A DNA stretch of 64,000 bases from Pantoea rodasii (GTDB lineage: Bacteria > Pseudomonadota > Gammaproteobacteria > Enterobacterales > Enterobacteriaceae). The translations under genes and the position numbers were made by a program. The notes below the pieces were generated by a model. That model made no database searches and was not told where the DNA came from. It saw only the letters and a program-made list of their open reading frames with translations. The number at the start of each line of letters is the position of its first letter. Within the stretch, counting starts at the first letter, position 1. Positions 34,420-43,326 of this stretch are shown in pieces. The stretch is taken from NCBI RefSeq assembly GCF_002095465.1, contig NZ_MLFP01000006.1:1-64000 (forward strand), given 5' to 3'.

Positions 34420-34529
34420 TGCGGTGAATCACGTCTAGTGGCGTGGCAACAGTCAAAGCTCTGGAGGGCTGTCTGAGCAAGCGGGTAAGGGGGCTGTACC
34501 TTACTCACCGTCTAACGAGCGGCACCGCA
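34420..34529 (+). ncRNA. Structured RNA element, copy B
   Basis: Closing stem TGCGGTG / CACCGCA; inside, GAATCACG followed by CGTGG, then GTAAGG...CCTTAC. The usual CCGGGAGGCACCCGG hairpin is replaced by a diverged CCGTCTAACGAGCGG. Followed by a strong terminator at 34,558. Confidence 0.55.
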
Positions 34530-34557
34530 GATAAGCCATAATGCTTCAGCAAAGCAT

Positions 34558-34581
34558 GGCTCACCTCGGTGGGCCTTTTTT
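34558..34581 (+). terminator. Rho-independent terminator after copy B
   Basis: GGCTCACC pairs with GGTGGGCC (one G-U) over a two-base gap, followed by six T. It should end a transcript carrying element A, the tRNA-like sequence and element B. Confidence 0.85.
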
Positions 34582-34985
34582 AAAAAAAAGATCCCGAAAT
34601 GATAAGTTCCGGGATAAAAATTCAAGTTTCTTCAAGAGATTGGGTAGTACCCGCCGAGTAATATACGCGTAATCAGTTAAAATACCTTAAGCACATTCTT
34701 AATCAGGTCTTTTGGCGGCGTTTTTTCGAATTCCTGACGTTTTACATCGATGATTCCGTCAGGCAGTAAATTCAGTTAGCGTATTCCGGATTTGTGCCAG
34801 CACGGCTTAACTTAGATATTGATAGATTGAAACTACTGATCTTTCCTGTGCGTTGTAAATGAGAACTATCATTGTTGAAATGCTGATGAATGCAGCTAGT
34901 ATTGATTGTGTATCATCTCAATGCGCCACATCTAACGATGGATTGTTACCTAATCATTGACGATAAACGGGCGCACCAAATTCAG

Positions 34986-35011
34986 GGCACTGCTCAGGTG
35001 GTGCCTTTTTT
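34986..35011 (+). terminator. Intrinsic terminator in the Q-holin gap
   Basis: GGCAC / GTGCC stem, ten-base loop, six T. Confidence 0.7.
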
Positions 35012-35111
35012 CAATCAAGATTCTTGACTTCAAAAAAGAGATTTTGTAAAAAATAAATCGCCTGATGTGTTTCATTCGCTAGTCCAATCATTCATCTCGC
35101 ATATCAGGCCG

Positions 35112-35141
35112 AAAGCCCCTTCTTAACCGAAGGGGCTTTTT
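35112..35141 (+). terminator. Intrinsic terminator in the Q-holin gap
   Basis: An 11-base-pair perfect stem with loop TTAACC and a T run. Confidence 0.85.
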
Positions 35142-35237
35142 GTTAATCTGAATTCACCAGTGCTAAACAGGGCAATTCACGATCGCTAAATGCGGCAGGG
35201 TTTATTATTTTTACCTTATGTTCTAGAGTGTTATCAA

Positions 35238-35353
35238 TGCGGTGAATCCCTCTAAGCGATGGGGCTTCAGCAATCACTCTCCTGAGTGGCAACAAGCCTA
35301 AAAGCGGATGAAGGTAGCTGTACTTCATTCACCGGGAGGCACCCGGCACCGCA
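35238..35353 (+). ncRNA. Structured RNA element, copy C
   Basis: Closing stem TGCGGTG / CACCGCA, GAATCCCTC-GCG-GGGGC, AAGCGG-ATGAAG-N9-CTTCAT, then CACCGGGAGGCACCCGG. Shares the whole 3' half with copy D, including GGTAGCTGTACTTCATTCAC. Confidence 0.7.
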
Positions 35354-35367
35354 GACATTTTCAAAGT

Positions 35368-35470
35368 CGGAACGAATCCCCCTATGCGGCGGGGCATCAG
35401 CTAAGAGCCAACGCAAGTTTGCGGATGAAGGTAGCTGTACTTCATTCACCGGGAGGCACCCGGCGTTCCG
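35368..35470 (+). ncRNA. Structured RNA element, copy D
   Basis: Closing stem CGGAACG / CGTTCCG, different in sequence from copy C but again fully paired. Core GAATCCCCCTATGCGGCGGG, ATGAAG / CTTCAT hairpin and CCGGG-AGGCA-CCCGG hairpin. Confidence 0.7.
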
Positions 35471-35491
35471 GCGACCTGCTAATATGACAAC

Positions 35492-35601
35492 ATTGCTATG
35501 AATCCCCCTATGCGGAGGGGCGACAGCTTTACTCCCAGAATCGGTCATAAGCGGTAAGTATTAGCTGGTACTTATCACCGGGAGGCACCCGGCATAGCAA
35601 T
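35492..35601 (+). ncRNA. Structured RNA element, copy E
   Basis: Closing stem ATTGCTATG / CATAGCAAT (9 pairs). Core GAATCCCCCTATGCGGAGGG, TAAGTA / TACTTA hairpin, CCGGG-AGGCA-CCCGG hairpin. Followed by a terminator at 35,622. Confidence 0.7.
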
Positions 35602-35621
35602 CCCCAATCTGATTATCTAAA

Positions 35622-35645
35622 GGCTCGCTCTGGCGGGCCTTTTTT
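35622..35645 (+). terminator. Terminator after the RNA element array
   Basis: GGCTCGC pairs with GCGGGCC (one G-U) and is followed by six T, about 100 bases before the holin gene. Confidence 0.85.
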
Positions 35646-35746
35646 CTTTTTCCTTTCGGTCAGTAAAACCTCACGTAATTTTCCTTAGGCTTAGCGGGCG
35701 TATTTTCTCCTGACTATAGACAGCACCGACCCAATGGGAGGTGTGT

Positions 35747-35992
35747 ATGAGTATCAATATGAGCAAAATTGCCACGGGCGCTGCTTACGGCGCTTCCTCG
35801 GGCACGATTGCTGTTGGATTGCTAACCCGGTTAAGTCCTGATGAGTGGAGCGCGGTTGGTGTTCTTGCTGGCATCGTGGTCGCGGTCATCACTCTTGGAA
35901 TCAACTGGTATTACAAACGCAAGGCTACTCTGGCGCAGATTAAAGCCTATCAGCGCTGGCCTGCAGGCTCTGACGCCCAAAACGAGGAATAA
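35747..35992 (+). CDS. Class II holin (phage 21 S type)
   Basis: 81 residues from the ATG at 35,747 behind GGGAGG. Two membrane helices (TGAAYGASSGTIAVGLLTRL and WSAVGVLAGIVVAVITLGI) with the conserved LSPDEWSAVG link and a basic C-terminus (WYYKRKATLAQ). It opens or depolarises the inner membrane at lysis. First gene of the lysis cassette. Confidence 0.9.
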   Translation: MSINMSKIATGAAYGASSGTIAVGLLTRLSPDEWSAVGVLAGIVVAVITLGINWYYKRKATLAQIKAYQRWPAGSDAQNEE

Positions 35993-35995
35993 CTC

Positions 35996-36499
35996 ATGTC
36001 TATGTCTATCAGTCTCCGCAATAAGATGATTGCAGCGGCGGGCGGTGGCGCATTGTTTATTGCCACGGTATTTCTCGGCGGCAAGGACGGCGTAGAAGGG
36101 CGAGTATACGAACCCTACAAAGACGTAGCCGGAGTCTGGACTGTCTGCGACGGGCATACCGGCAGCGATATCGTTAAGGGCCGCAAATACACCGACCCTG
36201 AATGCGATCGCCTGATGTGGAATGACCTTCAGCCCGTTAAACGTGCTGTAGATAGTCTGGTGAAAGTTCCGCTTGGTGAATATCAGCGAGCATCGCTCTA
36301 CAGCTTCACTTACAACGTTGGCACCTCTGCCTTTTCAAAATCCACATTGCTTAAGAAGTTGAACGCCGGTGATGAAGCCGGAGCGTGCGAGGAAATGCGC
36401 CGGTGGGTATACGCTGGCGGCATGAAATGGAAAGGGTTGAAGAATCGTCGCGATATGGAGCGATCACTTTGTCTGGCGGAAGGTGCAAATGACATTTAG
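35996..36499 (+). CDS. SAR endolysin (GH24 lysozyme)
   Basis: 167 residues. An N-terminal signal-arrest-release helix (MIAAAGGGALFIATVFLGG) is followed by the lysozyme domain. The catalytic pattern E-x8-D-x5-T is present in EGRVYEPYKDVAGVWT. It degrades peptidoglycan after release from the membrane by the pinholin. GAGGA precedes the ATG. Confidence 0.93.
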   Translation: MSMSISLRNKMIAAAGGGALFIATVFLGGKDGVEGRVYEPYKDVAGVWTVCDGHTGSDIVKGRKYTDPECDRLMWNDLQPVKRAVDSLVKVPLGEYQRASLYSFTYNVGTSAFSKSTLLKKLNAGDEAGACEEMRRWVYAGGMKWKGLKNRRDMERSLCLAEGANDI

Positions 36500-36872
36500 C
36501 CTGCGTACTTTCCTTATCACCCTCGTGTTGATAATTGCCGGTGCCATTGGTTACGGAGAGATTCGCTACCTCAATGGCTGGTATGCCCATAGCGCCAAAG
36601 TTAACGTTGACTACGCACTGAAGAAGCAGAAGGCTGAAGCCAAACTGGTTCCGATTGAGCAGAAGGCGGCAACAGCTAATGCCGATGGCAAAGTCATCTA
36701 CCGAACCATTACCCGCGACGTGGTGAAATATGTACAAGACCCGAATCGCACTTTGTGCCGCTTCGATGATGTTGCTGTCAGCATGCGGCAGCGAGCAATC
36801 GACGCGGCCAACACTATCCCAGGATTTGATGAGTCCACCGTGCAAGCTAAGCCAGGCGGGAAGGGACAGTGA
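36489..36872 (+). CDS. Rz-like inner-membrane spanin
   Basis: 127 residues from the ATG at 36,489, overlapping the endolysin stop, with GGAAGG upstream. N-terminal membrane anchor (FLITLVLIIAGAIGYGEI) and a helical periplasmic domain (YALKKQKAEAKLVPIEQKAA). It pairs with the Rz1-like lipoprotein to disrupt the outer membrane. Confidence 0.82.
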   Translation: MTFSLRTFLITLVLIIAGAIGYGEIRYLNGWYAHSAKVNVDYALKKQKAEAKLVPIEQKAATANADGKVIYRTITRDVVKYVQDPNRTLCRFDDVAVSMRQRAIDAANTIPGFDESTVQAKPGGKGQ

Positions 36873-36969
36873 TACTGATCTGCAATCGGATTTAGAAAAC
36901 GCTGAGTGTGTAATAACCCTCCGTCTAAACATTTACAGATGGCAGGCCTGGTACAGAGCCTCGCAATAG
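36730..36969 (+). CDS. Rz1-like outer-membrane spanin lipoprotein
   Basis: Starts in another frame inside the Rz-like gene. The signal and lipobox MYKTRIALCAASMMLLSACG give a lipid-modified Cys at residue 19, followed by a proline-containing tail. An out-of-frame overlapping lipoprotein at this place is the hallmark of Rz1. 79 residues; the end past Rz is longer than usual. Confidence 0.78.
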   Translation: MYKTRIALCAASMMLLSACGSEQSTRPTLSQDLMSPPCKLSQAGRDSDTDLQSDLENAECVITLRLNIYRWQAWYRASQ

Positions 36970-37099
36970 CTGAACGTGTGAAAGTCTTTAAGGTGATGGG
37001 TTGTTACATGTGCACGCTAGTGCAGGTTGATCTGCTAGCAAAGCGGAAGGCGCGATTTATTTAGTCTGCAAGGCGGGTTAAGACTGACTTGAAAAAAAT

Positions 37100-37121
37100 C
37101 CGCCGTATCGGACTACGGCGG
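37100..37121 (-). terminator. Leftward terminator after the lysis cassette
   Basis: CCGCCGTA pairs with TACGGCGG; on the minus strand it is followed by a T run (ATTTTTTT). It implies leftward transcription from the 37.15-38.8 kb region. Confidence 0.75.
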
Positions 37122-37149
37122 CAGATGTCACACACAGGGTTGTCAGCTA

Positions 37150-37317
37150 TTAATGCTGCTCGTTAGTCATGGAATATGCCCGAAGGCACATTACCAGTGC
37201 GGGGTGAATTGTATACCTTTCTGAATATGTTGCCGGGATTTGACGGAAACTTTTGGAAATAATGACAAATACCAGACATAACTTAAGTAAATGGCGCGCA
37301 ATGAATACATAACCCAT
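37150..37317 (-). CDS. Possible small membrane protein (55 aa), low support
   Basis: MGYVFIARHLLKLCLVFVII then SKSFRQ..., ending SMTNEQH. It ends 28 bases before a leftward terminator. No ribosome site is visible (TTGACA directly precedes the ATG), so this may instead be a small RNA promoter. Together with the terminator it is the only content I see in the 486-base gap 36,970-37,455. Confidence 0.3.
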   Translation of the reverse strand: MGYVFIARHLLKLCLVFVIISKSFRQIPATYSERYTIHPALVMCLRAYSMTNEQH

Positions 37318-37455
37318 TGTCAATACTGAAGTATCCGATCTTTCGTTTGATTAACTATCTGCATTACTTGAAGTCAAATTGGTCGAAAATTAGAGTGGCT
37401 GGGACTACACTTTACTGCGTTAAGTCAAATTCAAAAGACGAAAGCGGAGAGGACG

Positions 37456-37770
37456 ATGAAAGATGACATGGCGGGTGAATGTGAGATTCGGATAAAACGA
37501 CTGGCAGGAATTTATCAGATGGGTGACGACTACCAGCAGACCAAGGCAGCAATTAATTCAACCTTAGCGGACTTCAATCATAGACTTGGGAAAGATGTAT
37601 CTGTACGCATTATGGTATGGAGTGAATTGCATGCTTCCCTGAAAAATTCCCTAATAATTTCAGCCGACTCTCGTTGGATAGAAGCAATACGCTACGCGAT
37701 TTCCCGGGTTAAGACTTTCAAGCAGAATGCAATGGCATCTCACGCTGCCTGGGTGGCTTCCCATGCCTGA
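37456..37770 (+). CDS. Hypothetical protein (104 aa)
   Basis: MKDDMAGECEIRIKRLAGIY start; GGAGAGGA precedes the ATG. Soluble, mostly helical. Probably an accessory gene between lysis and packaging modules; no family recognised. Confidence 0.6.
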   Translation: MKDDMAGECEIRIKRLAGIYQMGDDYQQTKAAINSTLADFNHRLGKDVSVRIMVWSELHASLKNSLIISADSRWIEAIRYAISRVKTFKQNAMASHAAWVASHA

Positions 37771-37868
37771 GCTGCAGATTAAAAAATATTCCACTCTCCG
37801 AGAGCGAATCGGAGCCGCTTGAAAGGAAAGAGCCGGATTGCAATTCTACTCTAGCGAGCCGTGGCGTA

Positions 37869-38252
37869 TTACTTAAAAATCATCCCAAATAAACTTTGAA
37901 GACTAAAAACAATCAATGGAGAAATTGTGGCACAGTTTGAAAGGATGTTAGTTATCCTTTCTATTTTCTGATAAGCAGTCTCCTTATCGCTATCTTTTAG
38001 CTCTTCAAGCATCGATAAGACTTCATGTTTTTTGCTATCAGAAAGTTCGGGGTCAACAAGTGCTTCGACCTGATTTTTTATGTCATCTAGTACTTTTAAT
38101 GCCTCAATATTGTAACTGCTGTTTCCTTTGACCAAAGCAGCGGTAACGTCCTCCAAATGTACAGCGGTATCGAATCCATAACTTTTATTACCCGTAATAA
38201 CTATGTCTTGACCGCCAATTACACGTATTGCTGTAGATTTATCGTCTTTCAT
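37869..38252 (-). CDS. Accessory hypothetical protein with C-terminal hydrophobic helix
   Basis: 127 residues. Start MKDDKSTAIRVIGGQDIVIT; a helical middle (KKHEVLSMLEELKDSDKETA) and a hydrophobic end (CATISPLIVFSLQSLFGMI). AT-rich and opposite to the late genes, typical of a moron expressed in the lysogen. Confidence 0.6.
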   Translation of the reverse strand: MKDDKSTAIRVIGGQDIVITGNKSYGFDTAVHLEDVTAALVKGNSSYNIEALKVLDDIKNQVEALVDPELSDSKKHEVLSMLEELKDSDKETAYQKIERITNILSNCATISPLIVFSLQSLFGMIFK

Positions 38253-38357
38253 ATCAGGTCCATAGGTAGATTAATGGCACTCAACGACAAGCAAAAATGT
38301 TCTGTCGCGATTACCTCATTATTTATAAATAGAAATCCCTCTCAGGCGCTCGGATTG

Positions 38358-38804
38358 TCAATTTAATACTATGGTCAGCTTCATTGAAGTAGGATTTGTA
38401 GATTCCAACTTGAATTTAAAAAGTGCCATCGAAAACGGAATAAAGAAGCGTTGCCAGATTGGGGTTGGGTATTCGCTAACATTCGTTACTGCATAGCCAT
38501 GCTTTCGAGCAAGGCGGTAGAATGAGCCCATCCTTTTGTCATTGATCAGATGAGATTCCATAGTGGCACTTCTATAACCATTCATTTTAAGATGCTCAAG
38601 GCAACGTTCAAGGGATGTAACCACTTTGTGCGCACCTGCTTTTTTTCTTGGAGTTCCGAAAATTGCTAAATGCAACGTCACATCCTTATGGCGCTTGTCT
38701 ACATAGAAAAAGCGACCATGCATGCCATGAGTGCGAAGACTTAGAGCAATCACACCAGCTAAGAAAACCACTAAAAACGATTCAATGTAAATAAAATAAT
38801 CCAT
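38358..38804 (-). CDS. Accessory membrane-anchored protein
   Basis: 148 residues; an N-terminal membrane helix (DYFIYIESFLVVFLAGVIAL) is followed by a soluble domain (HLAIFGTPRKKAGAHKVVTS, LERCLEHLKMNGYRSATMES) whose beta-alpha pattern hints at an acyltransferase-like or small alpha/beta fold, not assigned. A G-rich ribosome site precedes the ATG. Confidence 0.6.
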   Translation of the reverse strand: MDYFIYIESFLVVFLAGVIALSLRTHGMHGRFFYVDKRHKDVTLHLAIFGTPRKKAGAHKVVTSLERCLEHLKMNGYRSATMESHLINDKRMGSFYRLARKHGYAVTNVSEYPTPIWQRFFIPFSMALFKFKLESTNPTSMKLTIVLN

Positions 38805-38868
38805 ATCCCCCCCCTGAGTGCTAACTATTTAATCGGTTAGTCCCTAAAAAACTTTATACAGAAAAAAT

Positions 38869-39468
38869 ATGGCATCACCAGATTGGGAGGCCATCGAATC
38901 GGCTTACCGGGCTGGTTTGATGTCTATCCGCGAAATAGCTTCACAACATGGCATTACTCACGGTGCCATTAACAAGCGTGCCAAACGCGATGGATGGGAG
39001 CGCGACCTAAAGGCGAAGATAAAAGCCAAGGCAGATGCGTTGGTATCCAAACGTGAGGTATCCAGACAGGTATCCACTGAAACGGCTACCAACGAACGGA
39101 TACTGATTGAGGCCAACGCAGAGGTAATAGCCAGCGTCCGCATGGAGCATCGCGGAGACATTCGCCGCGCTCGCAACATTGCCAACTCACTATTTAATGA
39201 ACTAGAAGCGGAATGCGCCGACGTGCCAGCGCTTCAGCAGTTGGGCGACTTGATGTATCAGCCCGACGACAAGGGCTATGACAAGCTCAACGAGATTTAT
39301 CACAAGGTCATCAGCATGCCGGGCCGAGTGAAGTCGATGAAAGATTTATCCGACACCCTCAAAACGCTGATTGGCCTAGAGAGACAGGCTTACGATATCG
39401 ACGGACCAACCGGCGACGAGTCAACGAAGAAACTTTCCGATCTGATGGATGATTTAGCCAAGGGGTAA
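38869..39468 (+). CDS. terS: Terminase small subunit
   Basis: 199 residues. N-terminal HTH (YRAGLMSIREIASQHGITHG, AINKRAKRDGWERD) recognises the packaging site; the C-terminal part is helical. Directly upstream of the large subunit with a two-base gap. First gene of the packaging and head operon. Confidence 0.88.
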   Translation: MASPDWEAIESAYRAGLMSIREIASQHGITHGAINKRAKRDGWERDLKAKIKAKADALVSKREVSRQVSTETATNERILIEANAEVIASVRMEHRGDIRRARNIANSLFNELEAECADVPALQQLGDLMYQPDDKGYDKLNEIYHKVISMPGRVKSMKDLSDTLKTLIGLERQAYDIDGPTGDESTKKLSDLMDDLAKG

Positions 39469-39470
39469 CC

Positions 39471-40943
39471 ATGAAGCCAGAACACCTCGCGCTTCTGCGT
39501 GACAAGCTCTGGCGACTGAACAACCTCTACTGGATCACCAGCAAAGAAGGTAAGCCAGTCCGGTTCAAAATGACGCCGGAGCAGCTTGAATACTTCAATG
39601 GCATGCACACCCGCAATATCATCCTCAAAGCGCGCCAGCTTGGCTTTACTACCGAAGTCTGCATTATCCAGTTGGATGCAGCCTTGTTCGAGGCTGCGAA
39701 GTGTGCGCTGATCGCCCACACGCTGAATGACGCTAAGCGCCTGTTTCGCGAAAAGGTGAAGTATGCCTATGACCTACTGCCAGCGGAAATCAGAGCGGCA
39801 AATCCTGCGAACAATGACTCAGCTGGCGAACTGGTTTTCAAGAAGGGCGGATCACTCTACGTAAGCACGTCATTCCGTGGCGGGACGCTGCGTTTCCTGC
39901 ACGTGTCAGAGTTTGGGAAGATATGCGCCAAATTTCCTGATAAAGCTCGCGAGATTGTCACTGGTGCCTTTGAGGCGGTATCAAGCGATTGTTTCACCAC
40001 CATCGAAAGCACAGCTGAAGGTCGCGCCAGTTACTTCTTCGATTACTGCCACACAGCAGAGAAAGCTCAGCTGCAGGGTAAGCAGCTATCAAACCTCGAC
40101 TGGAAGTTTTTCTTCTTCTCTTGGTGGAAGAATCCTCTTTATGCAATAGACCCGGTAGAGGGGTTAACTCAGCGCCTGGTTGATTACTTCGATGAGATAG
40201 AAGCCAAGCACGGAGTCATCCTCAACGAGCGCCAGAAAGCCTGGTACTACGCCAAAGAGAAGACGCTCGGCGATGACATGAAGCGCGAGTATCCAACGAT
40301 ACCCGCTGAAGCATTCCAGCAATCTGTCGAGGGCGCGTACTACGCAAAGCAGTTTCGCTGGCTCTACACCAACAAACGCATTGGCACCTTGCCTGATAAC
40401 TCACACCTGCCGGTTCACACGTTCTGGGATATCGGCGTGGGTGACTCAACGGCTATCTGGTTCGTACGCGAAGTTGGCGAGGAATTTCACGTCATCGACT
40501 ATTACGAGAACAGCGGTGAAGGTCTGCGCCATTACATGAAGGTGCTGAAAGATCGTGGCTATGAGTACGGTGAGCACTGGGGGCCGCACGATATCGAAAA
40601 CCGTGAGTTTGGATCAGATGCCAAATCCCGCAAAGAGTTGGCGCGTGAAGGATACGAAATCGACGGTCAGACATATTCCATGACATTCAAAGTTGTGCCG
40701 AAAACTGGGGTTGATACCGGCATTGAGTCCGTGCGTGAAATCCTGCCTAAGTGCGTATTCGACGAAGAGAAGTGCTCAGAAGGCATCACCCATCTCGAAG
40801 GCTATCGCAAAGAGTGGGACGACAAACGCGGCTGCTGGAAAGACAAGCCACTTCACGATCACACATCACACGGCTCCGATGGGTTCCGCTACTTCGCTGT
40901 TGCGAAGAACAACCATAAGTCAGTCGGCGCAATTTTCTTCTAA
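39471..40943 (+). CDS. terL: Terminase large subunit
   Basis: 490 residues. ATPase: Walker A-like LKARQLGFTTEVC (~52-64), Walker B LRFLHVSEFGKI (~138-149), coupling motif IESTAEGRAS. Nuclease domain: HTFWDIGVGDSTAIWF (~312) and HDHTSHGSDGFRYF near the end. It pumps DNA into the prohead and cuts concatemers. Confidence 0.93.
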   Translation: MKPEHLALLRDKLWRLNNLYWITSKEGKPVRFKMTPEQLEYFNGMHTRNIILKARQLGFTTEVCIIQLDAALFEAAKCALIAHTLNDAKRLFREKVKYAYDLLPAEIRAANPANNDSAGELVFKKGGSLYVSTSFRGGTLRFLHVSEFGKICAKFPDKAREIVTGAFEAVSSDCFTTIESTAEGRASYFFDYCHTAEKAQLQGKQLSNLDWKFFFFSWWKNPLYAIDPVEGLTQRLVDYFDEIEAKHGVILNERQKAWYYAKEKTLGDDMKREYPTIPAEAFQQSVEGAYYAKQFRWLYTNKRIGTLPDNSHLPVHTFWDIGVGDSTAIWFVREVGEEFHVIDYYENSGEGLRHYMKVLKDRGYEYGEHWGPHDIENREFGSDAKSRKELAREGYEIDGQTYSMTFKVVPKTGVDTGIESVREILPKCVFDEEKCSEGITHLEGYRKEWDDKRGCWKDKPLHDHTSHGSDGFRYFAVAKNNHKSVGAIFF

Positions 40944-40952
40944 GGAGCACCA

Positions 40953-42418
40953 GTGAGTGAATTAAAACCGGGGAGAGCTTCCTCGTAAACGCGCTGGCCG
41001 CTACCGTGGGGCGTCTGCGCTCCCTTTATTCCGGGGTTAATGGCAATACCAAACGAACTAAATTATGGGATGAGTTCGGCTATCCCGATCAGATTGGGTT
41101 TGATCAGTATTACCGCGCCTACGAACGTAACGCTGTGGCTCACGCGGCGGTGCATAAGCTGCTGGACAGTTGCTGGGTAGATCATCCAACCATCATCGAT
41201 GGCGATGAAGCAAAAGAGTCTACCAAAACCACCGCCTGGGAAACGCTGGTCACCAAGGTGCTGAAGAAGCACTGGCCGAAAATTAAGGATGCGGATCGTC
41301 GTAACCTCATTGGCCGGTACTCGGCAATTCTCATCCAGTTTAGGGATGGTCGTGAGTGGAGCCAGCCGGTAGACCGCAACGTTGTAGCAAAGCTCAAAGA
41401 AAAAGCCATTGTTAAGCTAATCCCCGCATGGGAATCGCAGGTAAAGCCTGGCAACTTCGATACTGACACGATGTCGGAAACCTATAGCCAGCCGCTCAGT
41501 TATAACTTCAACGAGCAGCCAGTGGGCGACGATGGCACCTATGGCGTTGTGCGCGGCGTCACGGTGCACCCTGAGCGGATCATCATACTGAGTGAAGGCT
41601 CAGAAGATGAGAACATGCTATCAGGCGTGCCTTTCTTACGCGCTGGCTACAACAAACTTCTCGATCTGGAGAAGGTCTCCGGGGGCAGCTCTGAAGGCTT
41701 CCTGAAAAACGCCAGCCGCCAGCTCGGCATCGCATTCGATTCTCAGACCGATATGGCTACCATTGCCGCCCAGGCTAAAGAAGCTGGATACGCCAATATC
41801 GGCGAGGCGATGAATGAGAAAATGCAGAAGCTCAATCGAGGCACTGATTCAGCTCTGGTAACTCAGTCGGGCACTACGTCAGTACTCTCTGTGGCCGCCG
41901 CCGATCCGCAGCCGACATGGACAGTCACCGCCAACGAGTTCGCAGCATCAATTCAATGTCCGTTCACCATTCAGTTTGGGCAGCAGACCGGGCGCCTTGC
42001 TTCTGATGAAGATAAAGCCGATTGGGCGAAGCGCTGCAATGGCCGCCGCTGGGGATTCATGACCGCAGTGGTAACAACGCTGCTTGAGCGTCTATGGACG
42101 ATTGGCGTAATTGACCCGCCATCATCCGGCGAAGTCACACTGGCCTGGTCTGACTTACTCGCTCCAAGCGAGAAAGAGAAGATCGCCAACATGCAGGCAA
42201 TGGCAGATGTGGCACAGAAAACACAGGCAGCTTACGGCACCCCGGCGATTGAACAGAACGAGATTCGAGCTGTAGGAGAACTGGAGCCGCTGCCAGAAAA
42301 CGAATTGCCGCCAACGGTGCCACCGGGAGACCCGCTAAGTGACGACCCTACAGCTAATCCGGACGCCGGTAATACCCCGCAACAAGGCAGATCCGACACA
42401 GTCCGCCAGACCAGTTAA
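40953..42418 (+). CDS. Portal protein (DUF1073 type), frameshifted near start
   Basis: The natural start is the GTG at 40,953 behind AAGGAG. One missing base in the A4/G4 stretch 40,964-40,973 breaks the frame; restoring it gives MSELK-x-GESFLVNALAATVGRLRSL and a ~488-residue protein. The uninterrupted part starts at 41,006. Core blocks: DQIGFDQYYRAYERNAVAHA, VHPERIIILSEGSEDENM. DUF1073 proteins are sometimes labelled anti-CBASS Acb1-like in databases; position between terminase and head genes says portal. Confidence 0.88.
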
Positions 42419-43301
42419 CAGGATGTTCCGCGACATCGACAACCTCTACTACCGCATCAAGGTTGCGTTAAAGCAATTGTTCGATGAGCAACTTACTGGC
42501 CGGGAGCGTGGCACTAACCGACAGTTGCATGCGGTGCACGGCAATGTCATCTACCAGGTGAATTCCAGCGCATATGTCTACGACATGTCCGCAACACAAC
42601 TGGCCGACCTACTGCAGCGCGTTCAAATCATCCTCGATGATGCATTGCTTGAAGGTGGCAGCAGCAATCTGTGGGCGCTGAGCTATGTTTCTGACGAATA
42701 TGAGCGTGGCACGCATCAGGCATTCACGAACCTATCCGTACAGTCGCCGATTTACGAGCAGCAGACCACGCTGGCACAACTGCTCAGCAGTCCTGCTTAT
42801 CAGAATCAGGTAGCAGCGGCCTACGTCTCAACCTATAGCGACTGGCTTCTGGAATCCGACAGGGCTCGTGGTGACCTCGCTAACGTGATTTCAGATGCGA
42901 TTGGCCGGGGCATAAATCCACGAGAAACGGCGCGGATCATCAGCAAGCGGCTTGATGTATCGATGGCGAGAGCCAAGAACATGGCGCAGACCGAGCAGGT
43001 TGGCGCTTTGCGGGAGGCTCAATGGAATGAAACAGAATGGTCTAAGGAACGGCTTGGCCTCAATACTGCGTTACTGCACCTTTCAGCCCTAAAGCCAACC
43101 ACGCGAACAACTCATGCTTTCTGGCATGGGAAAACACGCACTGTTGACGAGGTGCGTGAGTGGTATAGCCGTGACGGCAACCGCTATCACTGCTACTGCA
43201 GCCAGATACCGGTCATCCTCGATGATGACGGCAAGATAGTGAATACCGGCCTTGTTGAGAGGCTGATCAAAGAGCGCAAGGAGTGGCAGCAGGCCGCTTA
43301 A
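42339..43301 (+). CDS. Head morphogenesis protein, SPP1 gp7 family
   Basis: 320 residues. It overlaps the portal end by 80 bases in another frame. Signature: DAIGRGINPRETARIISKRL, RAKNMAQTEQVGALREAQW and the C-terminal RDGNRYHCYCSQIPVILDDD. A minor capsid protein needed for head assembly or DNA ejection. Confidence 0.88.
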   Translation: MTTLQLIRTPVIPRNKADPTQSARPVNRMFRDIDNLYYRIKVALKQLFDEQLTGRERGTNRQLHAVHGNVIYQVNSSAYVYDMSATQLADLLQRVQIILDDALLEGGSSNLWALSYVSDEYERGTHQAFTNLSVQSPIYEQQTTLAQLLSSPAYQNQVAAAYVSTYSDWLLESDRARGDLANVISDAIGRGINPRETARIISKRLDVSMARAKNMAQTEQVGALREAQWNETEWSKERLGLNTALLHLSALKPTTRTTHAFWHGKTRTVDEVREWYSRDGNRYHCYCSQIPVILDDDGKIVNTGLVERLIKERKEWQQAA

Positions 43302-43326
43302 CCTATCACCCCCATGAGGACACAGC

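Larger units (their letters stand above)
34582..35237 (+). other. Non-coding stretch with two strong terminators
   Basis: No convincing protein gene. It holds an ATCCCG / CGGGAT hairpin at 34,590-34,614, a terminator GGCAC-N10-GTGCC plus T6 at 34,986-35,011, and a terminator AAAGCCCCTTC / GAAGGGGCTTT plus T at 35,112-35,141. Each may end a small RNA starting in the AT-rich DNA before it. Confidence 0.5.

Noticed and set aside
35143..35548. Overlapping ORFs on both strands in the RNA-element array with repeated peptides
   Set aside because: The repetition follows the RNA element copies, both strands are open in the same places, and no ribosome sites are present; explained by structured RNA.
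34064..35601. Repeat array considered as a CRISPR
   Set aside because: The copies are over 100 bases with internal hairpins, spacing is irregular, and no short identical repeats or cas genes occur.
40953..42418. Portal gene read as an anti-CBASS Acb1 protein
   Set aside because: DUF1073 proteins carry this database label, but position between terminase and gp7 and the length fit a portal.
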